From: Mycoplasma miroungigenitalium
GTDB lineage: Bacteria > Bacillota_I > Bacilli_A > Mycoplasmatales > Metamycoplasmataceae
DNA: 64,000 nt
Direction: 5' to 3'
Assembly (NCBI RefSeq): GCF_013008635.1
Contig: NZ_CP053096.1
Coordinates: 1-64,000, forward strand
The position numbers and the translations under genes were made by a program. Shown one piece after another: positions 45,888 through 55,798 of this stretch. Positions within the stretch are counted from its first letter, which is position 1, and each line of letters opens with the position of its first letter. The notes beneath the pieces were generated by a model. The model saw only the letters and a list, made by a program, of their open reading frames with translations. It had not been told where the DNA came from and ran no database searches.

Positions 45888-46874
45888 ATGAAATTTACAT
45901 CTTTAATTCAACACAACATTGAAAAAATTAAAAATAAAAAAAGAATCATCATCGTTGATGGTGATGATATTAGAGCTCAAGAAGCAGCCCAAATTTTAGA
46001 GCAATACTCAAATTTAGAAGTTGTTTTATTAGTCGAAAAAGACATTAATATAAACACTAAAGCACAAGTAATAAACATTAATTCAGACTTAGCGAAACAA
46101 CAACATTTAGCTAACGAAATGTTTAAACAACGTCAAGCAGCTGCTGATGCTAAGGGTAAAGAGAATAAAGACACATTAGAAGTTTGTCAAAAAGCAATGT
46201 CACAAAGACCTTTTTATGCAATGATGATGTTACAACTTGGAGAGGTTGATGGTGTTGTTGGCGGTTTAATTTATTCAACCGCAGACATGCTAAGAGCGGC
46301 TTTTAAAGTAATAGGTACTGCAAAAGGAATTAAGACTATAAGTTCAGTTATGGTAATGCATAAAGAAGAACAAACATTGTTCTTTAGCGATATCTCAGTA
46401 AACCCAAAACCTGATCAAGCAGGACTAACAGATATTGGTATTAATGCTGCCAATTTTGTTAAAAGTTTTGGCATCGACCCTAAAGTTGCATTTTTAAGTT
46501 TTTCTACAAACTATAGTGCAAAAACACCAAAAACAGAAATGGTTCACAACGCAACAATAGACTTCAATAATAAATACCAAAGCACACCGGCAATTGGCGA
46601 AATCCAACTTGATGCTGCTTTAGATATGGAGGTTAGAAAATCTAAATATACTTTAGACTCTTTTAACGAACCAGCGAATACACTAATATTCCCAAATCTT
46701 GAAGCTGGAAATATTGGTTATAAATTAGTACAACGTTTAGCTGGTTACGGGGCTATCGGTCCTATTATTGTTGGTACTAAAAAACCAGTTAACGACTTAT
46801 CAAGAGGAGCTAAAGTTAATGATGTTGTTAACACAGTTTTAATTACAATGATTCAAAGTGAAGGAGAAAAATAA
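45888..46874 (+). CDS. pta: Phosphate acetyltransferase
   Basis: A 328-aa enzyme converting acetyl-CoA to acetyl phosphate. Motifs GEVDGVVGGLIYSTADMLRAA, FLSFSTNYSAKTPKTEMV, GEIQLDAALDMEV, NTLIFPNLEAGNIGYKLVQR and the C-terminal GPIIVGTKKPVNDLSRGA. GGAGAG is the ribosome site. One base separates its stop from ackA. With AckA it gives one ATP per acetate. Confidence 0.97.
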   Translation: MKFTSLIQHNIEKIKNKKRIIIVDGDDIRAQEAAQILEQYSNLEVVLLVEKDININTKAQVININSDLAKQQHLANEMFKQRQAAADAKGKENKDTLEVCQKAMSQRPFYAMMMLQLGEVDGVVGGLIYSTADMLRAAFKVIGTAKGIKTISSVMVMHKEEQTLFFSDISVNPKPDQAGLTDIGINAANFVKSFGIDPKVAFLSFSTNYSAKTPKTEMVHNATIDFNNKYQSTPAIGEIQLDAALDMEVRKSKYTLDSFNEPANTLIFPNLEAGNIGYKLVQRLAGYGAIGPIIVGTKKPVNDLSRGAKVNDVVNTVLITMIQSEGEK

Positions 46875-46875
46875 C

Positions 46876-48063
46876 ATGCAAAACAAAGTTTTAGTAATTA
46901 ATGCAGGTTCAAGCTCAATAAAACTTCAATTACTTGAAAAAGATTCATTAAAAGTGGTTGCTAGTGGGCTTGCTGAAAGAATTACCTTGCAACAAGGTAT
47001 AATAACAATTAAAACCGACACTGATAAATTTATTAAAAATGTTAATATGCCTAACCACACGGTTGCGGCGCAAAATATACTATCTTTAATGTCGGAAGCA
47101 AAATTAATCGAAGATATTAAAGAAATTGAAATTATAGGATTCAGAGTTGTTCATGGAGGAACATTTTTCTCAAAAACAGCCGAAATTACTGATGAAGTAG
47201 TTTCTGTTATTGAAAAATGTGCTGATTATGCACCATTGCATAACCCAGGGGCTTTACAAGCAATTAATGCTTTCAGAGATGTGATGCCTCACGCAAAACT
47301 GGCTGCAGAATTTGATACATCTTTCCACACAACAATTCCAGATGTTAATGCCATTTATCCAATCCCGTATGAATGGAGTGAAAAATTCGGCATTCGTAGA
47401 TTTGGTTTCCACGGAATTTCTCACCAATTCATAACTGAAAAAATTAGTGAAATATTGAATAAAGATTCAGTAAATATTATTAATGCCCACATTGGTAACG
47501 GCGCAAGTATTTGTGCAATCAAAAACTCTAAGTCATTTGATACAACTATGGGACTTACTCCGTTGGCCGGTGTTATGATGGGAACTAGATCTGGTGATGT
47601 AGATCCTGCACTCGTGGAATTCTTATGTCACCATTTAAACCAAAGCGTTGATGAGGTAACATCCGCTTTAAATAAAAAATCTGGTTTATTAGGTGTTTCA
47701 GGAATTTCTTCAGATATGCGTGATATTGAAAAAGCTATTAAAGAAAAAAATCCGCGTGCTATTTTCACCTGAGATTTATATGTACAAAAAATTGTTGACT
47801 TTATCGCAAACTATGCTAATAAAGTTGGTTCATTAGACGCAATAGTGTTTACAGCCGGCGTCGGTGAAAACTCTCCAGAACTACGTCAAAGCGTAATTGA
47901 TAAAATCAATTTTGCAAATATTAAACTAGACCATTCAATCAATACTTCTAAAATTGGTGAATTTGCTTTAATTTCTACTCCTGACAGTGCTGTCAAAGTT
48001 TATGTAATCAGAACAAACGAAGAATTACTAATAGCTAAAAACGCAATAAAATTATTTAATTAA
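46876..48063 (+). CDS. ackA: Acetate kinase
   Basis: A 395-aa ASKHA kinase producing ATP and acetate from acetyl phosphate. Motifs VLVINAGSSSIKLQL, FDTSFHTTIP, RRFGFHGISHQF, NAHIGNGASICAI, GLTPLAGVMMGTRSGDVDP and FTAGVGENSPELR. ATG 46876 is used (AAGGAGAAAA upstream); a GTG at 46858 would lie inside pta. One TGA Trp (47770). Stop overlaps coaD (TAATG). Confidence 0.97.
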
Positions 48064-48497
48064 TGAAAACAAAAGCAATTTATGCAGGTTCATTTGACCC
48101 GCTTCATACTGGTCACATAGCCGTAGTAAATAAAGCTTTAAAATTCGTTGACAAATTATTGTTAGTGGTCTCAAACAATCCCGATAAAAATAATATAGAT
48201 AATCTTTTAGATAGATTTGAATATGTAAAAAACTATTTTAAAAATAATGAAAATGTTGAAGTTATTTTCAACAAAAATGAATTAATTGGAAATATTGCTA
48301 AACGTTACAAAATTAATTTACTAATAAGATCTGCTCGCAACGATGCAGATTATCAAACTGAACTTGATATAGCCGCAGGAAATCACACCGTAAATCCTGA
48401 GCTTGAAACTATATTAATAATTCCTGATTATGAAATGATAGGCATAAGCTCAACTTTAATAAGACATATTAAAGCTTTGGAAAAGGAAGGTAATTAA
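48063..48497 (+). CDS. coaD: Phosphopantetheine adenylyltransferase
   Basis: A 144-aa nucleotidyltransferase making dephospho-CoA. AIYAGSFDPLHTGHIAVV holds the HxGH ATP site (TGH). The ISSTLIRHI motif near the C-terminus is the second ATP contact. Slightly shorter than E. coli CoaD (159). Its position in the pta-ackA unit links CoA supply with acetyl-CoA use. Confidence 0.93.
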   Translation: MKTKAIYAGSFDPLHTGHIAVVNKALKFVDKLLLVVSNNPDKNNIDNLLDRFEYVKNYFKNNENVEVIFNKNELIGNIAKRYKINLLIRSARNDADYQTELDIAAGNHTVNPELETILIIPDYEMIGISSTLIRHIKALEKEGN

Positions 48498-48499
48498 TT

Positions 48500-49099
48500 A
48501 TGTGAAGATTCATAACAAGTTCACTTGAAAAACAATCGTGACATAATACTAATGGCAACCAGGTTGTTTTTTGAGGCCGTTCAAATGTTGGTAAATCATC
48601 ATTATTGAATGCTTTAACAGGCCAAAAAGTTTCTTTTGTTTCAAAAAAACCGGGACGAACTCAATTAATAAACTTTTTTGCCGACAATAATGATAAATAT
48701 ATCGTTGATTTGCCAGGTTATGGATACGCCGAAATGAGCAAAACAAAGCAAGAGCATATGTTGAAATGTATTAAAGACTATTTGACTCTTGATAAAAATC
48801 CAAAACATATATTTTTATTAATAGATTCAAGAACCGGCATTACAAAAATTGATTTTGAAACGTTATCTTGACTGCAAAAACTTCCCTGAGATATTTCCAT
48901 AATATACACAAAAATAGATAAATTAAATCAAAAAGACCGCTCAACATTAATTAAAAAACATGAGTCATTAATTGAAAAAAAACTATTAAATTCATATTTA
49001 AATACACATTGAGTTTCAGCGGAAAAGAAATTAAATTTAGATGAATTAGTCTTAGAAATTGAGTCAATATTGTATCCAGACTTCGAGACCGATGAGTAA
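48500..49099 (+). CDS. engB: Ribosome-biogenesis GTPase EngB (YihA/YsxC)
   Basis: A 199-aa GTPase needed for 50S assembly. G1 GRSNVGKSS (near residue 28), G2 PGRTQLINFF, G3 DLPGYGYAEMSK, G4 TKIDKL (family TKxDK), G5 near VSAEKK. The second codon is TGA (Trp). Two bases after coaD, 16 bases before the next gene. Confidence 0.95.
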
Positions 49100-49115
49100 G
49101 CAAAGTGAGGTAAAA

Positions 49116-50636
49116 ATGAAAAAAAATCGTAAATTTATAATTGGTAGTTCAATAGCTATTAGTTGTGCTACTGCAGGTGTTGTGTTAACAACAGTTTTTG
49201 CAAATTTCAATCATGCTAAAAAGCCTGCAACAAAATTAATAGCAAATTATTCTTTCGTATTAGGCTCAGGTTTTAATGAACATAACAAACTTGAAAACCA
49301 TTATGCTAGCGACTTTGCTTATGCCTCATACTACGACTCAAGAACATCATACTCAAGTTCTCAATTTCTTTTTCAACCTAAATTAAAAAATACATCTACC
49401 GCCGACAACCATTATTGACCTTATCAGTTAGAAATTGGTTATGACTACGAAAAATCTCCAGTTGAAGACTATAAACAAAGACAATTAAATAAGCTTTTCG
49501 AATTGAAAAATATTAAAACGGGTGCTCCGGTTGATGTATTAAAACAAACACACAATATTTATTACCATTCATATGCGAACGATTTAGACGGAACACTTTA
49601 TTTGAACGTTCTTTTAGAGGACAAAAACAGCGATAAAGAGATTTTGGATAAATCAACTAGTGATTCCGCTAGAATTGACAAATGAAAAATCAAAACTTTT
49701 AAAATAACTGGATTTAAAAAGATGGATATTAATTCGATGTCTGAACTAACCATGAATTCAACTACACAAACATCATTGCTTAGTGGATTCAGCATCCTTG
49801 AAAGCGCCTCTTTAAGAGAACTATTAAACAAAGGAGAGTATAAAAATACTTTAGACAATACTGAAGCACAAATTTCGAAAGTAAGTGACCTATTAGATAA
49901 AAATGTGTTGCCTTCATCAAAAGCAACCGATGAAAAAATTATTAAAGAAAATAATGAAAAAGTTAATAAATATTTAAACATTTCGAGAACTAATTTCAAT
50001 AATAAATTGTTCGAAATTGATAATTCTAAACCAATGTGATTTACTAAAACGGATAATCCAGATAAATTATTATTACATTATTACGTTCTAAGAAATATCC
50101 CTTCTGCATCCGAATCAAATTTAACCAAAAATACTCAAATCGCAGTTGAATCGGAACAAACACAGGTCGTTTACTTTAATTATTACCACCTTAAGAACCT
50201 AGCGCAAAACGTAGTAATTTCTGGTAAAGAAAATGTTAATCTTGGAGAATATTCGCAAGAAGGATCAAGCGCTCTTTCATTCTACCGTAATTCGAACTAT
50301 AATGCTAATAATTCTAGCGGGGGATATTTTGACCAACTGGATTTAAAATTTAAAGAAGATTTGGATTTTAACACGTTATCAAACCATGAAAATTTATCCG
50401 ATTCGGAAAAATCATTGAATAATTATTCATTGAAATTTGTGACGGACAACTACTATAAACCTAAGGCAAAAAATGAAACCCAAAGCATTTCCGATACCCC
50501 ATTCATTGGTAAACAAGAAGATGATAAAATCGTATTTGCATTAGGTTTGAGTTCTGACAAAATATCTTCTTCAAACGGAATCAACACTTATTACTGACCT
50601 TATGAATTAACCGGTTTTAAAAAAATAAGTAAATAA
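49116..50636 (+). CDS. Unknown 506-aa exported surface protein with repeated modules
   Basis: Function not recognised. Basic MKKNRK and a hydrophobic segment (residues 7-29) suggest a signal peptide or anchor. A Cys at residue 17 sits inside the hydrophobic stretch (SIAISCATAG), so a lipoprotein is possible but not typical. The remainder is Ser/Asn/Tyr-rich and beta-looking. Similar pieces recur: HYWPYQLEIGYDY (about 100) and YYWPYELTGFKKISK (C-terminus); TFKITGFKKMD (about 200) against ELTGFKKIS. Two or three copies of one module are likely. A 60-residue helical stretch (about 230-300) separates them. It begins AGGTAAAAATG, right after engB. Likely extracellular. Confidence 0.75.
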
Positions 50637-50647
50637 AATATTAAATT

Positions 50648-50675
50648 TGCCTGTTTTAAATCAGGCATTTTTTAT
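50648..50675 (+). terminator. Terminator after the surface-protein gene
   Basis: TGCCTG/CAGGCA stem with a T/A-rich loop and TTTTTTATT tail. Confidence 0.8.
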
Positions 50676-50780
50676 TACGGAATATATTCCACGATATTTA
50701 CGACATTTTTTAAAAATAAGCATTAATTATCAAATATAAATTTATAATATAAATTAATATAAATATTAAAAGGAGACACG

Positions 50781-52202
50781 ATGAAATTAAATAATCACAA
50801 AGAAAAACTTACTATTACAGCTGGGCCGGCAAGTTCAAGCCTAGAAATAGTTAAACAAATTATTGAAGCTGGTGCTACATGTATTAGAGCTAACTTTAGC
50901 CACGGCACACTAGAAGAACAAAAAATGAAATTCGAAACCGCTAAACAAGCAGCCAAAGAATTAGGTGTTAATATTTCGCTTATGTTAGACACTAAAGGGC
51001 CTGAAGTTAGAGTCGGCAAGATGAAAGATGGAGCATATCCAATCGCTCAAGGTCAAGAACTAAAAATTCTAACTACTCCTGAAGCTTTTGCTAATGTTAT
51101 TGGTGACGATAAACAAGTAACCGTACCATACGATATGAGTAAAGACTTAAAAATCGGAGATAAAGTTCTATTTGATGACGGTAAACTAACATCAACCGTT
51201 ACTAAAGTTGTGCCGGGTGAAATTACTGTTGTTACAGCAAATGCTCATGTTTTAAAAACAAATAAAAGAATTAACCTACCAAATGTAGATTTCTCACTTC
51301 CATTTCTAAGCGAAAAAGACATTCAAGACGTTACATTTGGTGCTAAATATGGTGTAGACTATGTTGCTGCATCATTTGTTAACAGTGCCAAAAATGTTAA
51401 TGACTTAAGAAAACTATTAGTTGAAAATGGTGGATCGCAAATCCAAATTATTTCTAAAATCGAAAGCCAAATCGGTATTAACAATATCGATGAAATAATC
51501 GAAGCAAGTGATGGTATCATGGTTGCTCGTGGAGACTTAGGTCTAGAAATACCTTACTACGAAGTTCCATACTGACAAATGCAAATTATTGATAAATGCC
51601 GCAAAGCAGGCAAAGTGGTTGTTGTAGCAACACAAATGCTTGACTCATTAGAAAATAACCCACAACCTACGAGAGCAGAAGTGAGTGATGTGTATTGAGC
51701 AACATCATATGGTGCTGATTCAACAATGCTCTCAAACGAAACTGCTGCTGGTAAATATCCAGTAACTGCTGTTCAAGTAATGAGAACAATCAACAAAAAA
51801 GCAGAAAATGATTATTACAATACACCTTCATACACAGACTGAATCAATTCATTATTAAGCAAATTAGACAAAAAAGATGATTTAGTTAAAAATGTTGTGA
51901 ACTCTGTTTTACAAAACAAACCTAAATTCACTATTGTTGTAACTAAAGATACTTCGCTATTACGTAAACTTTCACAATTCAGATTAAATACAATGATAAT
52001 CGGTGTTTTAGATAACGACAAATTAGCAACAAGTTTTGGTTTAACATCGGGTGTTAAAATCGTTACAAATACAGCAAAATTATTTGATGAATTAACACTA
52101 AAACCAACTGATTTAAACAATGTTCTAAACCAATTAGAAATTGCTAATGGCGATAAATATCTAACATTAGTTAACGAAAAATTAGAACTAAAAACTAAAT
52201 AA
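50781..52202 (+). CDS. pyk: Pyruvate kinase
   Basis: A 473-aa enzyme for the final ATP-forming step of glycolysis. LTITAGPAS at the N-terminus, [18 protein letters not shown] (Arg/Asp site), B domain 70-170, catalytic [17 protein letters not shown] with the active Lys, [35 protein letters not shown] and the C-terminal domain. SD AAAGGAGA. Four TGA Trp codons. Followed seven bases later by the nuclease lipoprotein gene. Confidence 0.97.
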
Positions 52203-52209
52203 TATTACT

Positions 52210-52950
52210 GTGAAACATAAATTTTTTCTGCATTTAACTTTTGGTTCAATTATCACTACGACCAGTTTTTCCTCGGCCTGTGTTTTAAATATTGACCAAA
52301 ACGCATATAGTGAAAACAATTCGGTGCATGATAAATCGAACAGCCCAACTAATCAATCATTCAACCTCAACATCTTTGATTTGAAAAGCGACAAATTATT
52401 ATATGATTTGTCCGATGAATTAGCCGCAAACAAAGCAACTAGGGTTAGTTTGGATTTTGTTAAAGATGGTGACACATTTAGATTTAAACATAAAAATGTA
52501 CTCTACAATGTTCGTTTTTCTGGAGTTGATACTCCGGAAAAAATGCGCAAGACTGATAGTGGCAACTGAGAAAAAACCACCGGTAAACAATATGAATACG
52601 GCATGTTAGCCACTAAATTCACAACAAGTGTACTGACAATAGTTGGAGGCGAAATCTATATAATTCCTCAGCCAACTAAAGGTGGAGAAACAAACATATC
52701 AGATCATTATGGTCGTATTGTCGGAATAGTTTATGTTAAATATAACAATAACTGATACAACTTAAATTCCGAAATAGTGCGCCTAGGTTACGGCCGAAAA
52801 TATTACATTTCTTCTTCAAAACGAAGTAAATATTACAACCATAATTCGGCATATATAGCTCAATTAAATTCCTCGGAAAAGTTTGCTCGCGAAAATCGTT
52901 TAGGTATATACAGCGTGGATGGGGCATTAGAAGAAATATACCCATGATAA
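52210..52950 (+). CDS. mnuA: Staphylococcal-nuclease-type lipoprotein (membrane nuclease)
   Basis: A 246-aa surface nuclease. Signal peptide 1-23 with a lipobox ending SSA-Cys24. A Ser/Asn linker follows, then the TNase fold: VKDGDTFRF (metal Asp, near residue 86), VRFSGVDTPE (catalytic Arg and Glu, near 98-107), and DHYGRIVGIVY (second catalytic Arg, near 170). Such MnuA-type enzymes degrade host DNA so that nucleotides can be imported. The start is GTG at 52210, without a clear Shine-Dalgarno, so coupling to pyk is likely. The last codon before TAA is TGA (Trp). whiA starts 7 bases later. Confidence 0.88.
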
Positions 52951-52957
52951 GGCAAAA

Positions 52958-53794
52958 ATGGAAAAAACAAACTTTACTCAAAAAATAAAAAACGAAATTT
53001 TTTCGAAGAAAAGAAATAAAGATGAAATCTCAGAATTTTTGAGGGGTTTCATTTTTGCTAATTGCACACAAAACAAATTCATAACGTTAAAAATAACGTC
53101 GAATGAAACGCTTGATTATATCTTAAGTTTACTGAATGTTATAAACATTAATTATTCACTTGATAAAAATCAAATATGTATAAATAAAAATGATTTTAAC
53201 TTAGAAGTTAAGTTTAAAGATCCTGCAAGTTTTTTTGCTGGGGCTTTCGTTGGCGGGGGCACTATTTCAGATTTAGATAAATCATCTTATCATTTGCAAC
53301 TAAGTTCAAACTATGAAAAATTCATTGATATATTCATGAATAAATTGAATGAATATGATTTTGGATTCCAAAAAATTTTTCATAGAAAAAAATTTCTGAT
53401 TTATATCAAAAAACACGAAAAAATTTCAGACTTTTTAAAAGCTATTAATGTTATCGACTCAATGTTCAAATTAGAGGATTCTCGTATAAAAAGAGACTTT
53501 GATAATACATTTAATAGAATTAACAACATTGATTTAGCAAATCTAAAAAGGATAGTCAAATCTAATCAACAACATCTAAAAAACATTGATTATATTTATC
53601 ACAATAATTTGGAATCATGTTTTACTGAAAAACAATTAGAATTTTTTACTATTCTTAAAAATAACCCAGATGAAAGTCTTTCAAAAATCAGTGAAATTCT
53701 GTTAGACGAATCAGAAATAGAAATATCTAAGAGTGGTTTAAATCATTGATTGATAAAACTTCGTGAGATTGTAAAAAAACATAAAAATAATTAG
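52958..53794 (+). CDS. whiA: DNA-binding protein WhiA
   Basis: A 278-aa WhiA with the N-terminal degenerate LAGLIDADG homing-endonuclease fold and a C-terminal helix-turn-helix. Seen: FTQKIKNEIFSKK at the start, FLRGFIFANCT, KDPASFFAGAFVGGGTISD (family RGAFLAGGSIS), RINNIDLANLKRIVKSNQQHLKNI and the closing ESLSKISEIL...SKSGLNHWLIKLREI. WhiA regulates division or ribosomal genes in other Firmicutes; the target here is unknown. One TGA Trp. Confidence 0.92.
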
Positions 53795-53807
53795 TAAAAT
53801 ACTTCAT

Positions 53808-53838
53808 AAATCATTACATCGGTAGTGATTTTTTTTAT
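53808..53838 (+). terminator. Terminator after whiA
   Basis: 10-bp stem AAATCATTAC/GTAGTGATTT (one G-T), loop ATCG, then TTTTTTATTTTTT. Confidence 0.85.
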
Positions 53839-53912
53839 TTTTTAACATTTAAACAAAAATTATCAGAATAAATGGAAAAAATGTGGAAAATAATTAAAAA
53901 TTAACATTAAAT

Positions 53913-54054
53913 GGTGCCGACTATCCATTTTTTTTTTTTTTTTTTTAGAGTGGTTTAAAATCAAAATGAGAACAAAAAAAATAGACAATACTAATTTATA
54001 AATTCAATATTCATGTTCTTAGATAGTCGGTACACCGTTAGTATAAATTAGTAT
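53913..54054. repeat. T19 tract inside two interlocking inverted repeats
   Basis: First repeat: GGTGCCGACTATC (53913-53925) against GATAGTCGGTACACC (54022-54036). This is 9 uninterrupted pairs plus four more beyond a TA bulge. Second repeat: ATACTAATTTATA (53988-54000) against TATAAATTAGTAT (54042-54054), a perfect 13 bp. The arms occur in the order first-second-first-second, so they interlock. A run of 19 T occupies 53928-53946, directly after the first arm. TTAGTAT also occurs twice as a direct repeat at 54038 and 54048. The HNH-like gene starts 20 bases after the last arm. Confidence 0.85.
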
Positions 54055-54073
54055 CTAAAATGAAAGGACAAAT

Positions 54074-54433
54074 ATGGCTTTAATCAATCAAAAAAAAGCA
54101 ATGGAAATATGAGAATTTTGATTAGGAAATAAAACTGAGGATAAAGATTTTGCAGGTCGTAGAATTGTTAAGAGTGCTTACAACGTTAGAAATAGTGTTT
54201 GTGGTTGAAATATAGATCATTTAATCCCTATAACAAAAGGCGGAAAAACTACATACGGTAATTGTTATCCAATTAATATAAAGACTAATGAAATAAAAGC
54301 AGATCAAACTACCTGGACTGATAATAACACAAGATGACAAGTTCAGAAAATAGAACCAACAGAATACGAAAATAGTGATGGTTCAACCTCTTTAGTAAAA
54401 ACCTACAATTATATTCCTATTGACCAAGACTAA
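54074..54433 (+). CDS. Small HNH endonuclease-like protein
   Basis: A 119-aa protein. The core (about residues 50-80) reads WNIDHLIPITKGG, then YGNCYPINIKTNEIKAD. This is the HNH pattern: first Asp-His on a strand, Gly-Gly turn, middle Asn in GN, and Asn-x-x-Lys-x-Asp in the helix. Zinc Cys pairs are not evident. Four of five Trp codons are TGA, so the gene is adapted to this code. No phage or transposase gene is adjacent. Downstream lies a type III restriction system, so a defence or nicking role is possible but unproven. AAAGGACAA precedes ATG 54074. The 5' region is the repeat-rich segment just upstream. Confidence 0.75.
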
Positions 54434-54438
54434 ATAAT

Positions 54439-54467
54439 ACTCGAATTTTTACGATTCGAGTTTTTTA
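54439..54467 (+). terminator. Terminator after the HNH-like gene
   Basis: 8-bp stem ACTCGAAT/ATTCGAGT, loop TTTTACG, then TTTTT. Stem sequence shared with the folD terminator. Confidence 0.85.
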
Positions 54468-54541
54468 AATTCGATTAGTATGTAAGCACTGATTTTGCAG
54501 TACTTTCATCTAAATAATGAATTGTTATATATAATTAAAAT

Positions 54542-55495
54542 ATGTATTTAATTTATGGTCAAGAAAAGTATTTTGTTAATGAGTATATACAACAAATAAT
54601 TAAAGCGAATAATAATTCCGAATTAGTCAATTTTTATTACGCAGACGAAAATAAAACAAATGAATTAACTAATTTAATAGGTTTAAATTCATTATTTCAA
54701 GAATCTCGAATCATCGTTGTATATGACTGCCCTTATTTTGAAAATAAAATTTCAAAAGAGGAAGCAATTTTAGCTGAAGAATTAGCTAAGATTATTGAAA
54801 AAAATACTCAAGATACAGTGGTTTTCGTAAATACCAACATAATAAAGCAAGAAAAAATTGCTAATAATATTTTTACAAAATATTTAATGAAATTAAGTCC
54901 CAAATTACTGTTTGCCAATACACTGACAGGTTCAGATTTAACAAAAAAAATAAATCAAATTGTACATGATTTAGGCGGACAAATAGATAACATTTCAATC
55001 AATGCTTTATTAAGAAAAGTTCCAAATGACTTATATTTAATAAATTTAGAATTAATCAAACTTGTTAATTTAAATAAAATAATAACAGTTGATATGATTG
55101 AAAAAACAATCGGTGAAACATTCAATGAGGATGTGTTTGGCTTTTCTAATAGTTTTGAATCAAATAATTTTAATCTTATTTGAATTAAATATAAGGAAAA
55201 AATCAACGAAGGCGTTGATATATCATTGCTAATAGCTCAAGCAAGTCAGTTATTTATTTTAGCTAATGAAATATACTGTTACTCTTTAGCTAAGAAGAAT
55301 TTAAATGACTTAGCTGATGACTTTAAATTAAATTTTTATCGTGTTAAAAAAGTTTATTCACTACTCACAATTTTAGGCATTAAACGTATTCAATCAATGA
55401 TTAAGCATTTGGCTAAATTAGATCGTGAAATTAAATCAGGGCAAACTGATCCTGAAATTGGTTTTGAACGTTTCTTGATTAATTATTTTAGATAA
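54542..55495 (+). CDS. holA: DNA polymerase III subunit delta
   Basis: A 317-aa clamp-loader subunit. N-terminal MYLIYGQEKYFVNEYI matches the HolA start (xYLIYGxExFL). The middle holds the VVYDCPYF strand and the DTVVFVNTN strand. C-terminal region LIAQASQLFILANEIYCYS and HLAKLDREIKSGQTDPEIGFERFLINY is the usual delta collar (KxGxxDxxxALExLL). Little Shine-Dalgarno is visible. Placed between the HNH-like gene and the restriction system without sharing their strand signals. Confidence 0.88.
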
Positions 55496-55798
55496 TTATT
55501 CACTTTTCAAAATCAAAAATTAAGCTAATTATTTCAATTTTATTGAAATTAATTTTGTTTTATGAACGCGTCTTTTAATCGAATATTAGCTGTTTCTAAG
55601 CCAAAATAAGTCCATTTCGTCTTATTTTAATCATTTATATTCCGATAGTATAATCGAATTAATATTTTTTACTGTACTATATTTTTTTCGATCATATTAC
55701 TTAAATCAAGATAATTAAATAGATTCTTTAAATATTATTTATAACTTTTATATAATAATAAAAAATAGCACTTTACTATTTTTTATAAGGAGACTAAA
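55496..55798 (+). promoter_or_regulatory. Regulatory region before the type III restriction-modification genes
   Basis: 303 bases without a gene. Contains, in order: a terminator-like TTTCAAT/ATTGAAA hairpin (55532-55548) that probably ends holA; an AAAATAAG/CTTATTTT inverted repeat with a 10-base spacer (55603-55628); a TATAAT in AGTATAATCG (about 55648); a second TATAAT at 55753-55758; and a hairpin-plus-T-run at 55760-55784. AAGGAG and ATG follow. Confidence 0.6.
55760..55784 (+). terminator. Terminator-like hairpin in the mod leader (possible attenuator)
   Basis: Perfect 9-bp stem AAAAAATAG/CTATTTTTT with loop CACTTTA. It ends two bases before the AAGGAG ribosome site of mod. Transcripts from the upstream promoter must cross it. 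Confidence 0.55.

Noticed and set aside
46858-46875. GTG start for ackA
   Set aside because: It lies inside pta and its codons include the ackA ribosome site; MQNKVLVINAG at 46876 is the conserved N-terminus.
53795-54073. CRISPR-like or plasmid-origin structure in the repeat-rich gap
   Set aside because: Only two pairs of inverted repeats with no regular spacing, no repeated spacers, and no cas or replication gene nearby.
54074-54433. HNH-like gene as part of a prophage or insertion sequence
   Set aside because: No terminase, portal, integrase or transposase genes lie around it, and no flanking target-site duplication is seen.
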